A DNA stretch of 64,000 bases from Streptomyces sp. NRRL S-244 (GTDB lineage: Bacteria; Actinomycetota; Actinomycetes; Streptomycetales; Streptomycetaceae): NCBI RefSeq assembly GCF_000717915.1, contig NZ_JOCX01000026.1:1-64000 (forward strand). The letters are read 5' to 3'. The notes under the pieces were generated by a model. The model did not search any database, had not been told where the DNA came from, and saw nothing but the letters and a program-made list of their open reading frames with translations. The position numbers were made by a program, and so were the translations under genes. Position 1 is the first letter of the stretch, and every line of letters starts with the position of its first letter. Of this stretch, positions 19,432 to 28,683 are shown piece by piece.

Positions 19432-20547
19432 GTGAGCCTCACCAGCAGCACACTCCTGACCCTCTTCGTACTCGCCACGGTGCTGGCCTTCGCCGCCGCG
19501 GTATGGCTCTGGCCACGCCTCGGCCGCCGCAGCGGGCGGGCGGCGCTCGGCCGGGTCGGCGTCGTCCTGACGCTCCAGGTGCTGCTGCTCGCCTCCGTCG
19601 GCCTCACCGCCAACCGGACCTTCCTGCTCTACGGTTCCTGGGCGGACCTCGCCGGGAAGGAAGGGTCGATGCCCTCCATGGGCGGCCAGGACGCGCCCGG
19701 AGCCTCGGCGGTTCGCGTCCTCGGCCGGCAGCCGGTGGACGTACCCGGCGGCGGAACACCCCACATCGGCGGTGAGATCGAGAAGGTCACGGTGCGGGGC
19801 GAGGGCTCCAAGGCCGTCGTCCAGGCGTACGTGTACCTGCCGCCCGAGTACTTCCAGAAGGGGAACGAGAACAGGAAGTTCCCCGCCACCGTGGTGCTCA
19901 CCGGATTCCCCGGGATGGCCGAGAACCTGCTCAAGGGGCTGGACTACCCGAAGACGGCGTGGAGGCTCGCCAAGCAGAAGAAGATGCCGCCGATGATCCT
20001 GGTGATGATGCAGCCCTCGGTGATACCGACCCGCAACAGCCAGTGCGTCGACGTGCCGGGCGGCCCGCTCAGCGAGACCTTCTTCGCCACCGACCTGCCC
20101 AAGGCGGTCTCCGGCACCTACCGCGTCGGCACCTCGCCCGCGAACTGGGCCATGATGGGCGACTCCACCGGGGGCTACTGCGCGCTGAAGACCGCGTTGG
20201 AGCACCCGGAGCGCTACGCGGCCGGAGTGGGCCTGTCGACCGACTACAAACCGGAGCTGGACAAGGACTCCGGTGATCTCTTCCACGGGAACGCCGCCGA
20301 AGAGAAACGATCCGACCTGCTGTGGAGCCTGGACAACCTGCCGCAGGGGAAGTCCTCCTTCCTGGTGGCGACCTCGGAGCAGGGCGAGCCGAACCGCAAG
20401 GACACGCAGAAGTTCATCGCGAAGGTGAAGGCCCCGGCACGCGTCTCGTCGATCACGCTCGACAGCGGCGGCCACGGCTTCAACACATGGCGGCGGGAGA
20501 TCCCGCCCGCGCTGGAATGGCTCGGCGGCCGCATCGCCGCCGAATGA
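19432..20547 (+). CDS. Membrane-anchored alpha/beta-hydrolase esterase
   Basis: A 371-residue protein. Two N-terminal hydrophobic segments (about 5-27 and 42-62) should anchor it, with the catalytic part outside. The hydrolase domain resembles the esterase D/antigen 85 group: VYLPPEYF, VVLTGFPGM (oxyanion region), nucleophile Ser in GDSTGGYCAL, and catalytic His in SGGHGFNTWRRE near the C-terminus. Similar actinobacterial proteins are putative esterases or mycolyltransferase-like proteins; the substrate is unknown. The GTG start has only a weak ribosome site. Confidence 0.85.
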   Translation: MSLTSSTLLTLFVLATVLAFAAAVWLWPRLGRRSGRAALGRVGVVLTLQVLLLASVGLTANRTFLLYGSWADLAGKEGSMPSMGGQDAPGASAVRVLGRQPVDVPGGGTPHIGGEIEKVTVRGEGSKAVVQAYVYLPPEYFQKGNENRKFPATVVLTGFPGMAENLLKGLDYPKTAWRLAKQKKMPPMILVMMQPSVIPTRNSQCVDVPGGPLSETFFATDLPKAVSGTYRVGTSPANWAMMGDSTGGYCALKTALEHPERYAAGVGLSTDYKPELDKDSGDLFHGNAAEEKRSDLLWSLDNLPQGKSSFLVATSEQGEPNRKDTQKFIAKVKAPARVSSITLDSGGHGFNTWRREIPPALEWLGGRIAAE

Positions 20548-20621
20548 GCCGGTCTCACCCGACCGGACCAGCTCGCGGCCCCGCGGATGCGGCGCCGGGC
20601 GTCCGGGCGGAGGCTGGGGCC

Positions 20622-20870
20622 ATGCACCACGCGCCGATCCTCGTCCATCCGATCGCCCCGGCCGGCGGCCGCCGCGTCTCCCTGCGCGCCGAGGGCCGGG
20701 ACAACGCCCTCGGCCTGGCCTTCAACGACGCCGACGTGATCGAGTTCCTGCGCCGGGCCGGCGTACCCGACCCCGACGACGTGGTCCTCGGCGACTCGGA
20801 GCTCGTCGAATGGCAGGGCGACGAGCCGCACACCTACGAGGCGCAGCCCTCGGACACCGACATCCCGTGA
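20622..20870 (+). CDS. Small conserved hypothetical protein (82 aa)
   Basis: An acidic 82-residue protein, MHHAPILVHPIAPAGGRRVS..., without signal peptide or membrane segment. I recognise no domain, though the residue pattern (GLAFNDADVIEFLRRAGVPD) is that of a folded protein and codon use is normal. GGAGGCTGGGG precedes the ATG, which supports this start over a longer open frame. It lies 74 bp after the esterase gene on the same strand and could be co-transcribed with it. Confidence 0.65.
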   Translation: MHHAPILVHPIAPAGGRRVSLRAEGRDNALGLAFNDADVIEFLRRAGVPDPDDVVLGDSELVEWQGDEPHTYEAQPSDTDIP

Positions 20871-20969
20871 CTTCGCCCCCCGAACCCCCGCACCCGGGCG
20901 ACCGGGAAGGCACCATGGGGAGCGGTGGCTGACCCAAGCCGTCCGTTCGGGAGAAGAAGGGGAGACGGC

Positions 20970-21662
20970 ATGCTGAAGGCCTTCACCGACCTGTCCACGC
21001 CGCTCGTGGCCGACGCCTGCGTCCGCAGCGGCGTGCCGCTGCGCGTGGCACCGCCCGGCATCGGCACGGTGCTGCCCGGGCACCGGGTCGCGGGGCGCGC
21101 GCTGCCGGTGCGCCACTACGGCAGCGTCGACGTGTTCCTGGAGGCGTACGGATCCGCCGAGCCCGGCGACGTCCTGGTCATCGACAACGGCGGCCGGACG
21201 GACGAGGCCTGCGTCGGCGACCTCGCCGCGCTCGAGGCCGAGAGCGCCGGCGTGTCGGGCCTCGTGGTGTGGGGGCTGCACCGCGACACGCCCGAGCTGG
21301 CGGAGATCGGCCTCCCCGTCTTCAGTTACGGAAGCCACCCGCCCGGGCCGGTACGGCTGGACGAACGCGAGCCCGAGGCGCTGGTCACCGCCCGGTTCGG
21401 GCCGCATCTCGTCGGCGGCTGGGACTTCGTCTTCGGCGACGCCGACGGGGTGCTGTTCGTGCCCGCCGACCGCGTCGAGGAGGTGCTGGACACCGCGCTC
21501 GCGATCCGCGAGACCGAGCGCGAACAGGCCCGCCGGATCCGCTCGGGCGAGACGCTGCGCAGCCAGACGGCCTTCGCCGACTACCTGGTCCTGCGCGAGG
21601 CCGACCCCTCGTACACCTTCCGCCGCCACCTGCGCCGGATGGGTGGCGCCATCGAGGAGTGA
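20970..21662 (+). CDS. RraA-like / HMG aldolase-family protein
   Basis: A 230-residue member of the RraA/4-hydroxy-4-methyl-2-oxoglutarate aldolase family. Signatures are LSTPLVADACVRSG near the start, GDVLVIDNGG, and the region equivalent to GxxRD (VWGLHRDTPEL) where the divalent metal and pyruvate bind. The usual GGxxRD appears as GLHRD. Members act as class II pyruvate aldolases or oxaloacetate decarboxylases; the E. coli homologue also inhibits RNase E. The ATG at 20970 has GGGGAGA upstream. No aldolase-pathway genes are adjacent, so the role stays open. Confidence 0.82.
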   Translation: MLKAFTDLSTPLVADACVRSGVPLRVAPPGIGTVLPGHRVAGRALPVRHYGSVDVFLEAYGSAEPGDVLVIDNGGRTDEACVGDLAALEAESAGVSGLVVWGLHRDTPELAEIGLPVFSYGSHPPGPVRLDEREPEALVTARFGPHLVGGWDFVFGDADGVLFVPADRVEEVLDTALAIRETEREQARRIRSGETLRSQTAFADYLVLREADPSYTFRRHLRRMGGAIEE

Positions 21663-21769
21663 CGGCGCCCCCGTACGGAAGGCGGGCGAGGGCCGGTCAC
21701 CGCGGCGGGTCCTCGTGCGCGCGGCCGGGTCCTCGTGGGCATGGCCGGGTCACCGCGCGCGCGGCCGGG
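21663..21769. repeat. Imperfect GGCCGGGTCACCGC repeats between convergent genes
   Basis: Between the convergent RraA-like and hydrolase genes, GGCCGGGTCCTCGTG and GGCCGGGTCACCGC alternate about four times. The array borders the hydrolase stop at 21770. It has no clean hairpin and may be a degenerate minisatellite. Confidence 0.5.
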
Positions 21770-23332
21770 TCACCGCCGCGCCGCCGGGCAGGCGGCGTCC
21801 TCCGCCGGCAGGGCGCCGTCCAGCAGATGGCCCTCGACGAAGGCGTCGACGCACGCGTTGCCGTTCTGGAACTGGCCGTGGTCGCCGCCCCCGACGGTGA
21901 CCAGCCGCGACCCGGCCAGCCCCCGGTGGGCGCGAACGGCGGCCTCGTAGTACGTCGCCGGGTCGTTCTTCGAATTGAGCATCAGCACCGGCGGCAGCCC
22001 CTCACCGGTGACCTTGATGCGCGGCGCCTTGGAGCGCGGCCAGTTCGCGCAGACCGCCGCGTACGTCAACTCCCTTGCCCCGGCCAGCGGATGGGTGCGC
22101 GTGGCCTCGGCGCTCTCCTTCACCCAGTACCGGCTGTCGCGGTTCCACGGGGTGTCGCCGCAGGTGACAGAGAAGAAGTCGGCGACGAACTCCGCGCCCA
22201 TCAGGTGCCTGAGCTTCCCGGCGACCGCCTTCCGCGTCTGCGCCGGAGCCTGCTCCGGATGCTCCAGGAAGGTCAGGAGCGAGGCGAGATCCGCGAACTG
22301 GTCCGCGTTGTACAGGGCGTTCGTGGCCGCCGCGTCGAGGTGGTTCGGCGTGATGACCGTCCCCTCGACGTCCAGGGGCCGGTCGTGCAGCGCGGCCCGC
22401 ACCCGCTCGTACGAGGCCTGCGCCTCCTCGGGGGTGCGCCCCTGGTGGTACGTGGCGTCGTTGGCCGCCAGCCACGGCAGGAAGTCCTGCTCGAAGCGGC
22501 GCTGGAAGCTCATCGGCTGCCCGGTCAGGAAGGACTGCCAGTCCCCGGTGAAGTCGACGTTGCTGTCGAGGACGACCCGGTCCACGCGGCGGGGGAACTC
22601 GGTCGCGTAGTACGCGCCGAGGAAGGTGGCGTAGGAGGGCCCGTAGTATGAGATCTTCTCCGCGCCGAGCAACTCCCGGTACAGGTCCATGTCGTGGACG
22701 GCCTGATCGGTGGTGATGTACGGCAGCAGCCCGCCCGAGTTGCGCTCGCAGTCCCGTACGAACTCCCGCGCGCGGTCGAAGGTCCGCCGGACGGCGGCCG
22801 CCGAGCGGTCGCGCAGGTCGGCGCCGCCGAACAGGGCGTCGACCTTGTCCTGGTCCGAGCAGACGACCCTCGTACTCGCCCCCACACCCCGCTGGTCGAA
22901 GCTGACGATGTCGTACGCGGCCGCCAGCTTCGGGCTGTACGAGGCGAGCCGGGCCGGCCGGGGGAGCCCCGAGGCCCCGGGGCCGCCGGCCGCCACCATC
23001 AGCACGCCCCGGCGCTTCGCCGGATCCGCCGCGCGGTGCCGGGAGAGCGCGATCGTCAGGCCCGGTCCGGAGTCCGGGTGGTACCAGTCCCGCGGCACGG
23101 ACATCGAGGCGCACTCCAGCGAACCGTCGGCACAGGGCTGCCAGTCGAGCTGCTGCTGCCGGTACCGGCCGGGCACCGGCGGTGTCGCGCCGGCCGCTGC
23201 CGCGGGGCTCGTGGTGCTCGCAGTGCTCGTGGTGCTGGTGGCGCTCGCCGGGCCGACGGGCAGGGCCGCGGCGGCGAGCATCGTGCAGGCGGCGGCCACG
23301 AGCCACCGCCCGGGCGTCTTGAACACGTGCAT
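21770..23332 (-). CDS. Secreted alpha/beta hydrolase of the tripeptidyl aminopeptidase family
   Basis: A 520-residue exported protein with a signal peptide (about 1-33), related to S. lividans tripeptidyl aminopeptidase (S33-like). Visible parts are VAAGGPGASG (oxyanion loop), FDQRGVGAST, and the strand-turn-helix with the presumed nucleophile in YYGPSYATFLGAYYATEFP. Family members normally have GxSYG; here the last Gly is Ala (GPSYA). The acid and base lie in the C-terminal TAP-like part (NSKNDPATYYEAA; GGGDHGQF). The ATG has GGGGGAG upstream. It probably trims peptides at the cell surface. Confidence 0.87.
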   Translation of the reverse strand: MHVFKTPGRWLVAAACTMLAAAALPVGPASATSTTSTASTTSPAAAAGATPPVPGRYRQQQLDWQPCADGSLECASMSVPRDWYHPDSGPGLTIALSRHRAADPAKRRGVLMVAAGGPGASGLPRPARLASYSPKLAAAYDIVSFDQRGVGASTRVVCSDQDKVDALFGGADLRDRSAAAVRRTFDRAREFVRDCERNSGGLLPYITTDQAVHDMDLYRELLGAEKISYYGPSYATFLGAYYATEFPRRVDRVVLDSNVDFTGDWQSFLTGQPMSFQRRFEQDFLPWLAANDATYHQGRTPEEAQASYERVRAALHDRPLDVEGTVITPNHLDAAATNALYNADQFADLASLLTFLEHPEQAPAQTRKAVAGKLRHLMGAEFVADFFSVTCGDTPWNRDSRYWVKESAEATRTHPLAGARELTYAAVCANWPRSKAPRIKVTGEGLPPVLMLNSKNDPATYYEAAVRAHRGLAGSRLVTVGGGDHGQFQNGNACVDAFVEGHLLDGALPAEDAACPAARR

Positions 23333-23606
23333 GTCTGAACTCCCCCTGGGATCCGGTTGGTCTCCGTGATCGTCCCGCGCCGGCCCCCGCGCGTTCGATA
23401 TCCCTGCCATCCGCATCCGTGGTGGCACCAGTGCCACCAGTGCCACAACGTGGCGGGTGCGGCGGCTTTGCCTCGGGGCGGGGAGTCTGTGGCAGAACCG
23501 ATACTTCAGGCCTCTGTGACGTGTATCGCACGCAGCGCTACATTGCCCACGCCCCGCGGTTGCGGGGCGGTGCGCGGGCCGTGCGGCCGGGGGAGGGGCA
23601 TCGACG
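23333..23606. promoter_or_regulatory. Divergent promoter region with GGTGGCAC palindrome
   Basis: This 274-bp interval separates two divergent secreted-protein genes. At 23421-23438 it holds a perfect inverted repeat GGTGGCAC-CA-GTGCCACC, followed at once by another AGTGCCAC. Spacing and symmetry suggest an operator for a dimeric repressor. No gene is visible inside. Confidence 0.5.
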
Positions 23607-25454
23607 ATGGGCTCTGGAGTCTTCGCGAAGCTGGGGAGCGCGATCACTGTCAAAACGGCCGCCGTGGCCGCCGCGGGCACCCTGGTGGTGTCGGGCGCCG
23701 TGGGGGCCGGGGTATGGGCGCTGGGCGGCGGCCCGCAACTGGCGGTCGTCCAGCGCAGCGCCTCCGTATCGGTCGCGGCGGGCGGGGAGCAGTCCGCGGT
23801 CGCCGCCTGCCGGCCCCACGAGAAGGCGCTCGGCGGAGGGTACGCCGTCACCGGTACCGGCTTCGCGACGAGCAGCCTCTTCGCGGGCGATGCCTGGCTG
23901 GTGGCCGCGTACAACCCCGACGCCGCGCCGGCCACCCTCACCTCGTACGCGCTGTGCGTCAACGCGAAACCCGAGTTCCTGGGCGGCGTCACATGGTCGG
24001 AGCAGGCGCACGCCTTCCACGACCGGGGCAACAAGATGACCAGCGCCAGCGGCGGCGGGACGATTCACGACCTCACGACCGACGGGCCGTTCACGGAAGC
24101 CGCCAAGCACGCCTCCGCCTCGCCCTCCTGCCCGGGCGACTTCACCTCGCTGGGCACCGAGTTCCGGTCGGGCCGCAGCGTGGCGGGCCGCGCGGTCGCG
24201 CCGGTCCCGCTCGACGGCCTGACCACGAAGTCGGCGTTCTCCGACGCCGCCAAGGCCGTGCCCTCCGTCACGCTCAACCCGGGCAGCCGGCTGAGCAGCG
24301 GCACGTTCCCGCTCCGTTCCTCCGACTTCATCACGCACCAGACCCGGATCGAGGACCCGCAGCCACCGGAGGCGAACTACGCGGTCACCGTCCGCCCGAT
24401 CTGCGTCCGGCTGGCGAGCGTGTCCGTGGCCACCGTCAAGGTGGCGGTGAGCGCGGGCGGCAGCGCGGACGCGGCCGTGTCCTGTCCCAAGGGGAAGCTG
24501 GTGGTCGGCGGCGGATTCCAGTTCCCCGCGGCCAACGAGACGGGCACCTCGCAGGCCCCGACGCGCTTCTTCGGCGACGGCTGGCTGTACGCCCCGGCCG
24601 ACGCCCCGGCGGCCGGTGAGCCCTCGGGCCGCAAGGTGACGGCCTGGCACGTCACCGGCAGGAACCAGCAGAAGGCCGGTCTGGACTACTACAACTCGGT
24701 CTGGGTCGAGCACAGCGACCGGGAGACGCTCACCGGCAACGGCTACTTCGACACGCACCGCCGCGGTCCCGACGACCAGGAGCTGCACGTTTCGCCGGTG
24801 CCGGACAGCCAGGAGCTGGTCGCCAGCGCGGTCTGCGCCACGATCGACGCCAAGGCCACCGAGCCCGCGAAGGCACCCTCGCCGCCCGCCGTCACCAAGC
24901 CGGAGCTGCCGCACGCCCTCGATCCGGCCCCGGCGCCGGGCGCGACGGACGGCACGGGCTCCGCGCCGCCCTCGGCCTCGCCCTCCGCCCCGACGCCCGG
25001 TGCTTCGCCCACGACGAGCCCGTCCGCCTCGCCCGGCACGTCTCCGACGCCCGGCAGCCCCAACGGTCCCGGGACCCCGACCAAGGGGGGCCCGAGCCGG
25101 CCGGGGAACCCGTCGCAGAGCGGTTCGCCGACCCGGCAGCAGCCGCAGGCCCCGGCGGTCGCCATCCAGCAGCCGTCCGGCGGCGGCCAGCTGAGGCGCG
25201 GCTGCGAGGAGTCGTTCGCCGGAACGGCCCGGACCCGCCCGGGCGACCAGCCCCTCACCGACCCGCAGTACACGAGCTGGCGGATCAACGGGCCGAACGG
25301 GCCGGTGACGCTGGGCGCGGGCGCGTCCGGCCGCTTCCTGGTCCCGCTGCTGCCGGACGGGACGTACAAGCTGGTGTTCACGGCCACCGATCCGGCGTCC
25401 GGACTCAGCGGCAGTGCGGAGACCTCCGTCAGGATCGTCGGCTGCCTGCGCTGA
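23607..25454 (+). CDS. Exported repeat protein with Pro/Ser-rich stalk, unknown function
   Basis: A 615-residue protein. An N-terminal hydrophobic segment (about 13-41) acts as signal or anchor. Two related cysteine-containing modules follow, marked by [20 protein letters not shown] and [20 protein letters not shown], each about 170 residues. A Pro/Ser/Thr-rich linker (about 415-520) then leads to a small C-terminal beta domain with two cysteines (RRGCEES ... VGCLR). I know no function for the modules. The layout suggests a surface or secreted adhesin-like protein. The ATG has a GAGGGGC upstream. The low-complexity linker is typical of exported actinobacterial proteins. Confidence 0.75.
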   Translation: MGSGVFAKLGSAITVKTAAVAAAGTLVVSGAVGAGVWALGGGPQLAVVQRSASVSVAAGGEQSAVAACRPHEKALGGGYAVTGTGFATSSLFAGDAWLVAAYNPDAAPATLTSYALCVNAKPEFLGGVTWSEQAHAFHDRGNKMTSASGGGTIHDLTTDGPFTEAAKHASASPSCPGDFTSLGTEFRSGRSVAGRAVAPVPLDGLTTKSAFSDAAKAVPSVTLNPGSRLSSGTFPLRSSDFITHQTRIEDPQPPEANYAVTVRPICVRLASVSVATVKVAVSAGGSADAAVSCPKGKLVVGGGFQFPAANETGTSQAPTRFFGDGWLYAPADAPAAGEPSGRKVTAWHVTGRNQQKAGLDYYNSVWVEHSDRETLTGNGYFDTHRRGPDDQELHVSPVPDSQELVASAVCATIDAKATEPAKAPSPPAVTKPELPHALDPAPAPGATDGTGSAPPSASPSAPTPGASPTTSPSASPGTSPTPGSPNGPGTPTKGGPSRPGNPSQSGSPTRQQPQAPAVAIQQPSGGGQLRRGCEESFAGTARTRPGDQPLTDPQYTSWRINGPNGPVTLGAGASGRFLVPLLPDGTYKLVFTATDPASGLSGSAETSVRIVGCLR

Positions 25455-25602
25455 ACACGGAAGACTGAACCATGCACACCGAACACCGAACGCCCTTGGG
25501 GGGAACGGCGTCAGGAGGGTGGCCGGGGCCGGGGACGAAGAGGATCATGAGGGGGCGCCGGCCCGCCGGGCCCCGCCCCGCCACCGAGTCCAGGAGGTAC
25601 GT

Positions 25603-27276
25603 GTGTCTGCCGCGTCGAGCACCGCGTCATCGAACAACGCGTCGTCGAAGACCGCGTCGTCGAGTTACGCGTCCGGGGTCTTCGAAGTACCGCTGCTGGG
25701 CGACACGATCGGCGAGAACCTGGACCGCACCGTCCGCCGGTTCCCCGACCGCGACGCCCTCGTCGACCTCGGCGCCGGGCGCCGGTGGACCTACGCGGAG
25801 CTCGCCGCCGACGTCGACGCCCTCGCGCTGGGCCTGCTGGACCTGGGCATCGTCAAGGGGGACCGGGTCGGCATCTGGGCCCCCAACCGCGCCGAGTGGA
25901 CGCTGGTGCAGTACGCCACCGCCAAGATCGGGGCGATCCTCGTCACCGTCAACCCGGCGTACCGCTCGCACGAGGTGGAGTACGTCCTGCGCCAGGCCGG
26001 GATCCGGCTGCTCGTCGCGGCGGAGCGCTTCAAGTCCTCCGACTACGCCGGGATGATCGAGGAGGTGGGGCCGCGCTGCCCCGATCTGGAGTTCACCGTC
26101 CTGCTGGAGGGACCGGAGTGGATCTCCCTCCTGGAGCGGGGCCGCCGCGGTGACCCGGCCGACCTGGTCCGCGCGGCGGCGGAGCTGAGCCCGGACGACC
26201 CCGTCAACATCCAGTACACGTCGGGTACCACGGGCTTCCCCAAGGGGGCGACCCTCTCGCACCACAACATCCTCAACAACGGTTTCTTCGTCGGCGAGTT
26301 GTGCCACTACACCGAGCTGGACCGGGTCTGCATCCCAGTGCCCTTCTACCACTGCTTCGGCATGGTGATGGGCAACCTCGCCTGCACCAGCCACGGCGCG
26401 GCGATGGTCATCCCGGCGCCGGCGTTCGACCCGGCGGCCACCCTCGCCGCGGTCGAGGCCGAGTCGTGCACCTCCCTGTACGGGGTCCCCACGATGTTCA
26501 TCGCCGAGCTCGCCGCGCCCGGCTTCGACACGTACGACCTGTCCAGCCTGCGTACGGGCATCATGGCGGGCTCGCCCTGCCCGGTCGAGGTGATGAAGGA
26601 GGTCATCGACCGGATGGGCATGCGCGAGGTGTCCATCTGCTACGGGATGACGGAGACCTCGCCGGTGTCCACGCAGACCCGCGCCGACGACTCGGTCGAG
26701 CGCCGGGTGTCCACGGTGGGCCGCGTCGGACCGCACCTGGAGGTCAAGGTGGTCGATCCGCAGTCGGGGCGGACCGTGCCGCGCGGGGAGCCGGGGGAGC
26801 TGTGCACCCGCGGCTACTCGGTGATGCTCGGCTACTGGGGCGAGCCGGAGCGCACCGCCGAGTCCGTCGACGCGGCGCGCTGGATGCACACCGGGGACCT
26901 GGCGGTGATGGACGAGGAGGGCTACCTGAGCATCACCGGCCGCATCAAGGACATGGTGATCCGGGGCGGGGAGAACGTGTACCCGCGTGAGGTCGAGGAG
27001 TTCCTCCACGGCCATCCCGACATCATGGACGTGCAGGTCATCGGCGTCCCCGACGCCAAGTACGGCGAGGAACTGATGGCGTGGGTGCGGATGCGCGAAG
27101 GGGCGCGGCCGCTGAGCGCGGAGGCCGTCCGCGCGTACTGCGACGGACTGCTGGCCCACTTCAAGATCCCGCGGTACGTGCACGTCGTGGAGGAGTTCCC
27201 GATGACCGTGACCGGCAAGGTCCGCAAGGTCGAGATGCGCGAGACGGCGGCCCGCCTGCTGGGGCTCTCCTCGTAG
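25603..27276 (+). CDS. AMP-binding fatty-acyl-CoA synthetase
   Basis: A 557-residue adenylate-forming enzyme that activates a carboxylic acid with ATP and CoA. Motifs are [16 protein letters not shown] (P-loop), [27 protein letters not shown] and the C-terminal catalytic Lys region [12 protein letters not shown]. It best fits the fatty-acyl-CoA synthetase (FadD) branch. The GTG at 25603 is chosen because AGGAGG lies five bases upstream. The first 25 residues are a low-complexity Ser/Ala/Asn run ([20 protein letters not shown]), unusual for the family and perhaps a recent expansion. Confidence 0.92.
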   Translation: MSAASSTASSNNASSKTASSSYASGVFEVPLLGDTIGENLDRTVRRFPDRDALVDLGAGRRWTYAELAADVDALALGLLDLGIVKGDRVGIWAPNRAEWTLVQYATAKIGAILVTVNPAYRSHEVEYVLRQAGIRLLVAAERFKSSDYAGMIEEVGPRCPDLEFTVLLEGPEWISLLERGRRGDPADLVRAAAELSPDDPVNIQYTSGTTGFPKGATLSHHNILNNGFFVGELCHYTELDRVCIPVPFYHCFGMVMGNLACTSHGAAMVIPAPAFDPAATLAAVEAESCTSLYGVPTMFIAELAAPGFDTYDLSSLRTGIMAGSPCPVEVMKEVIDRMGMREVSICYGMTETSPVSTQTRADDSVERRVSTVGRVGPHLEVKVVDPQSGRTVPRGEPGELCTRGYSVMLGYWGEPERTAESVDAARWMHTGDLAVMDEEGYLSITGRIKDMVIRGGENVYPREVEEFLHGHPDIMDVQVIGVPDAKYGEELMAWVRMREGARPLSAEAVRAYCDGLLAHFKIPRYVHVVEEFPMTVTGKVRKVEMRETAARLLGLSS

Positions 27277-27301
27277 CGGCGGCGCCGCCGACCCGGGCGG
27301 T

Positions 27302-27628
27302 TCAGCTACGGGGGGACAGCTCGGCCATGGCGCTCCAGCCCTGGCCGGGCACCTCGACGTGGATGATCTCCGGGGTGCTGGCGATGGCGCCGGCGAGGGT
27401 CTCCATACCGGCCTTGAAGTGGTCGGACGCCACGTGCGCGGCGCCCGCCTCGGCGTCGGTGAAGGCTTCCAGGAGCGTGTACTTGGTGGGGTCGTCGACG
27501 CTGCGCGACCAGTCGTAGAAGAGGTTGCCGGGCTCGTTGCGGGTGGCCCGGGTGAAGTCGTCGACGAGCGTGAGCCAGTTGTCGCTGTGCTCCGGACGGA
27601 CGTCGAACCTGACGGCGATGAAGATCAT
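27302..27628 (-). CDS. Antibiotic biosynthesis monooxygenase (ABM)-domain protein
   Basis: A 108-residue single-domain protein of the ABM/YgiN quinol monooxygenase group: IFIAVRFDVRPEHSDNWLTL, GNLFYDWSRSVDDP, YTLLEAFTDAEAGAAHVASD. Such small dimers oxidise quinols or polyketide aromatics without cofactor, or act as heme-degrading-like proteins. The conserved His in AAHVASDHFK is present. The ATG at 27628 is preferred over an upstream frame. It converges closely (25 bp) with the acyl-CoA synthetase gene, and no biosynthetic cluster is nearby, so a housekeeping quinol role is more likely. Confidence 0.87.
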   Translation of the reverse strand: MIFIAVRFDVRPEHSDNWLTLVDDFTRATRNEPGNLFYDWSRSVDDPTKYTLLEAFTDAEAGAAHVASDHFKAGMETLAGAIASTPEIIHVEVPGQGWSAMAELSPRS

Positions 27629-27716
27629 GCCGACCAGCCTGGCACCCCGCCGGGCCCCGCGCATCCCCATCGCGCCGTATTTCCGGCAGCGTCGGAAAAC
27701 CGCGCGCCGGGCGCCC

Positions 27717-28460
27717 TCAGACGCAGTCCGCAGCCGCTTGCCCGAGCGCGGCGCGGATCTCGCGCGGGCGCCGCCGGAACTCCTCGGTCGGCAGCGAAAC
27801 CGACAGGGCGTGCACCGCGTCGCCGTCGTGGTCCCGGCCGCGCGGCAGGGCGACGGCCAGGCAGGTGTACGCGGGATCGGCCTCGCCGATCGACACGGCG
27901 AAGCCCTGCCCGCGGACCCGGGACAGCTCCGCCTCCAGCAGCTCGGCGCTGGTGATGGTGGCCCCGGTGAGGCGGGCCATCCCGTGCTCGGCCAGGTACC
28001 GCCGCCGCAGTGGAAGGGGCAGCTCGGCGAGCAGCGCCTTGCCGTGCGCGGTGGCGTGCGCCTGGGTCTCCCGGCCGGGGGTGAACGGATGCGCCGCGTC
28101 CGTGACCGGGGCGGTGGTGTCGACCACCGTGATCAGACCGCCCCGGTAGGCGGTGTAGTACGCCTCGGCGCCGGTGGTGCGGCGCAGCCGGGTCAGCAGG
28201 TCGGCCATGCGCGGCGCGGGCTCCAGGTGGCGGAGCAGGCTCCGGTGCAGCCCGGGGATCCGCGGTCCCAGCACGTACCCCTGCGCGGTGCGGACGAGGT
28301 ACCCGCGTGCGGTGAGCGGGGCCAGCAGGTGGTAGGCGGTGGACAGGGAGCACTCCATCCGGCGGGCCAGGGCCTTGGCGCCGACCGGTCCGGGCGCGTC
28401 GGCGACGGCGTCGAGGATCGCGAGTGCGCGGTCGACGGACTGGGGGCCGGTGGGCGGCAT
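27717..28460 (-). CDS. IclR-family transcriptional regulator
   Basis: A 247-residue regulator with an N-terminal winged helix (VDRALAILDAVAD; LARRMECSLSTAYHLLAPL, about 8-60) and the C-terminal IclR effector domain (GRETQAHATAHGKALLAEL). The family binds small aromatic or organic acids. It is divergent from a hemerythrin gene, and the interval contains striking 16-bp and 26-bp tandem repeats. Whether it regulates the hemerythrin gene is unknown. Confidence 0.9.
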   Translation of the reverse strand: MPPTGPQSVDRALAILDAVADAPGPVGAKALARRMECSLSTAYHLLAPLTARGYLVRTAQGYVLGPRIPGLHRSLLRHLEPAPRMADLLTRLRRTTGAEAYYTAYRGGLITVVDTTAPVTDAAHPFTPGRETQAHATAHGKALLAELPLPLRRRYLAEHGMARLTGATITSAELLEAELSRVRGQGFAVSIGEADPAYTCLAVALPRGRDHDGDAVHALSVSLPTEEFRRRPREIRAALGQAAADCV

Positions 28461-28480
28461 GGCGGGCGTTCTCCCGGGGT

Positions 28481-28574
28481 GGTGACTGGGCGGGGCGGTG
28501 ATCGGACGGGGTGGTGACTGGACGGGGCGGTGACCGGACGGGGCGGTGACCGGACGGGCTGGTGACCGGACGGA
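28481..28574. repeat. Six tandem 16-bp repeats upstream of the IclR gene
   Basis: Five full 16-bp units of the form GGTGACCGGACGGGGC (28481, 28497, 28513, 28529, 28545) and a partial sixth to 28574, with a few substitutions that increase toward the IclR gene. They begin 20 bp upstream of the IclR start codon, so they lie in its leader or promoter. Confidence 0.92.
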
Positions 28575-28592
28575 CCCCCGAGCCTATGACGC

Positions 28593-28645
28593 GGTGGACG
28601 GGTGGCCTTCATCGACGTGGTGGACGGGTGGCGTTCATCGGACGT
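28593..28645. repeat. Tandem 26/27-bp duplication in the IclR-hemerythrin interval
   Basis: GGTGGACGGGTGGCCTTCAT... (28593-28618) is followed at once by a near-identical copy (28619-28645) with one substitution and one inserted G. It lies 38 bp before the hemerythrin start, in a position suited to an operator. Confidence 0.85.
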
Positions 28646-28683
28646 TGACCCGATGCTGAACCGGGGCGCGCACAGTCGTCCGT

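Noticed and set aside
28481..28574. CRISPR-like array
   Set aside because: The units are 16 bp and directly adjacent with no spacers, so it is a simple tandem repeat. No cas genes are present.
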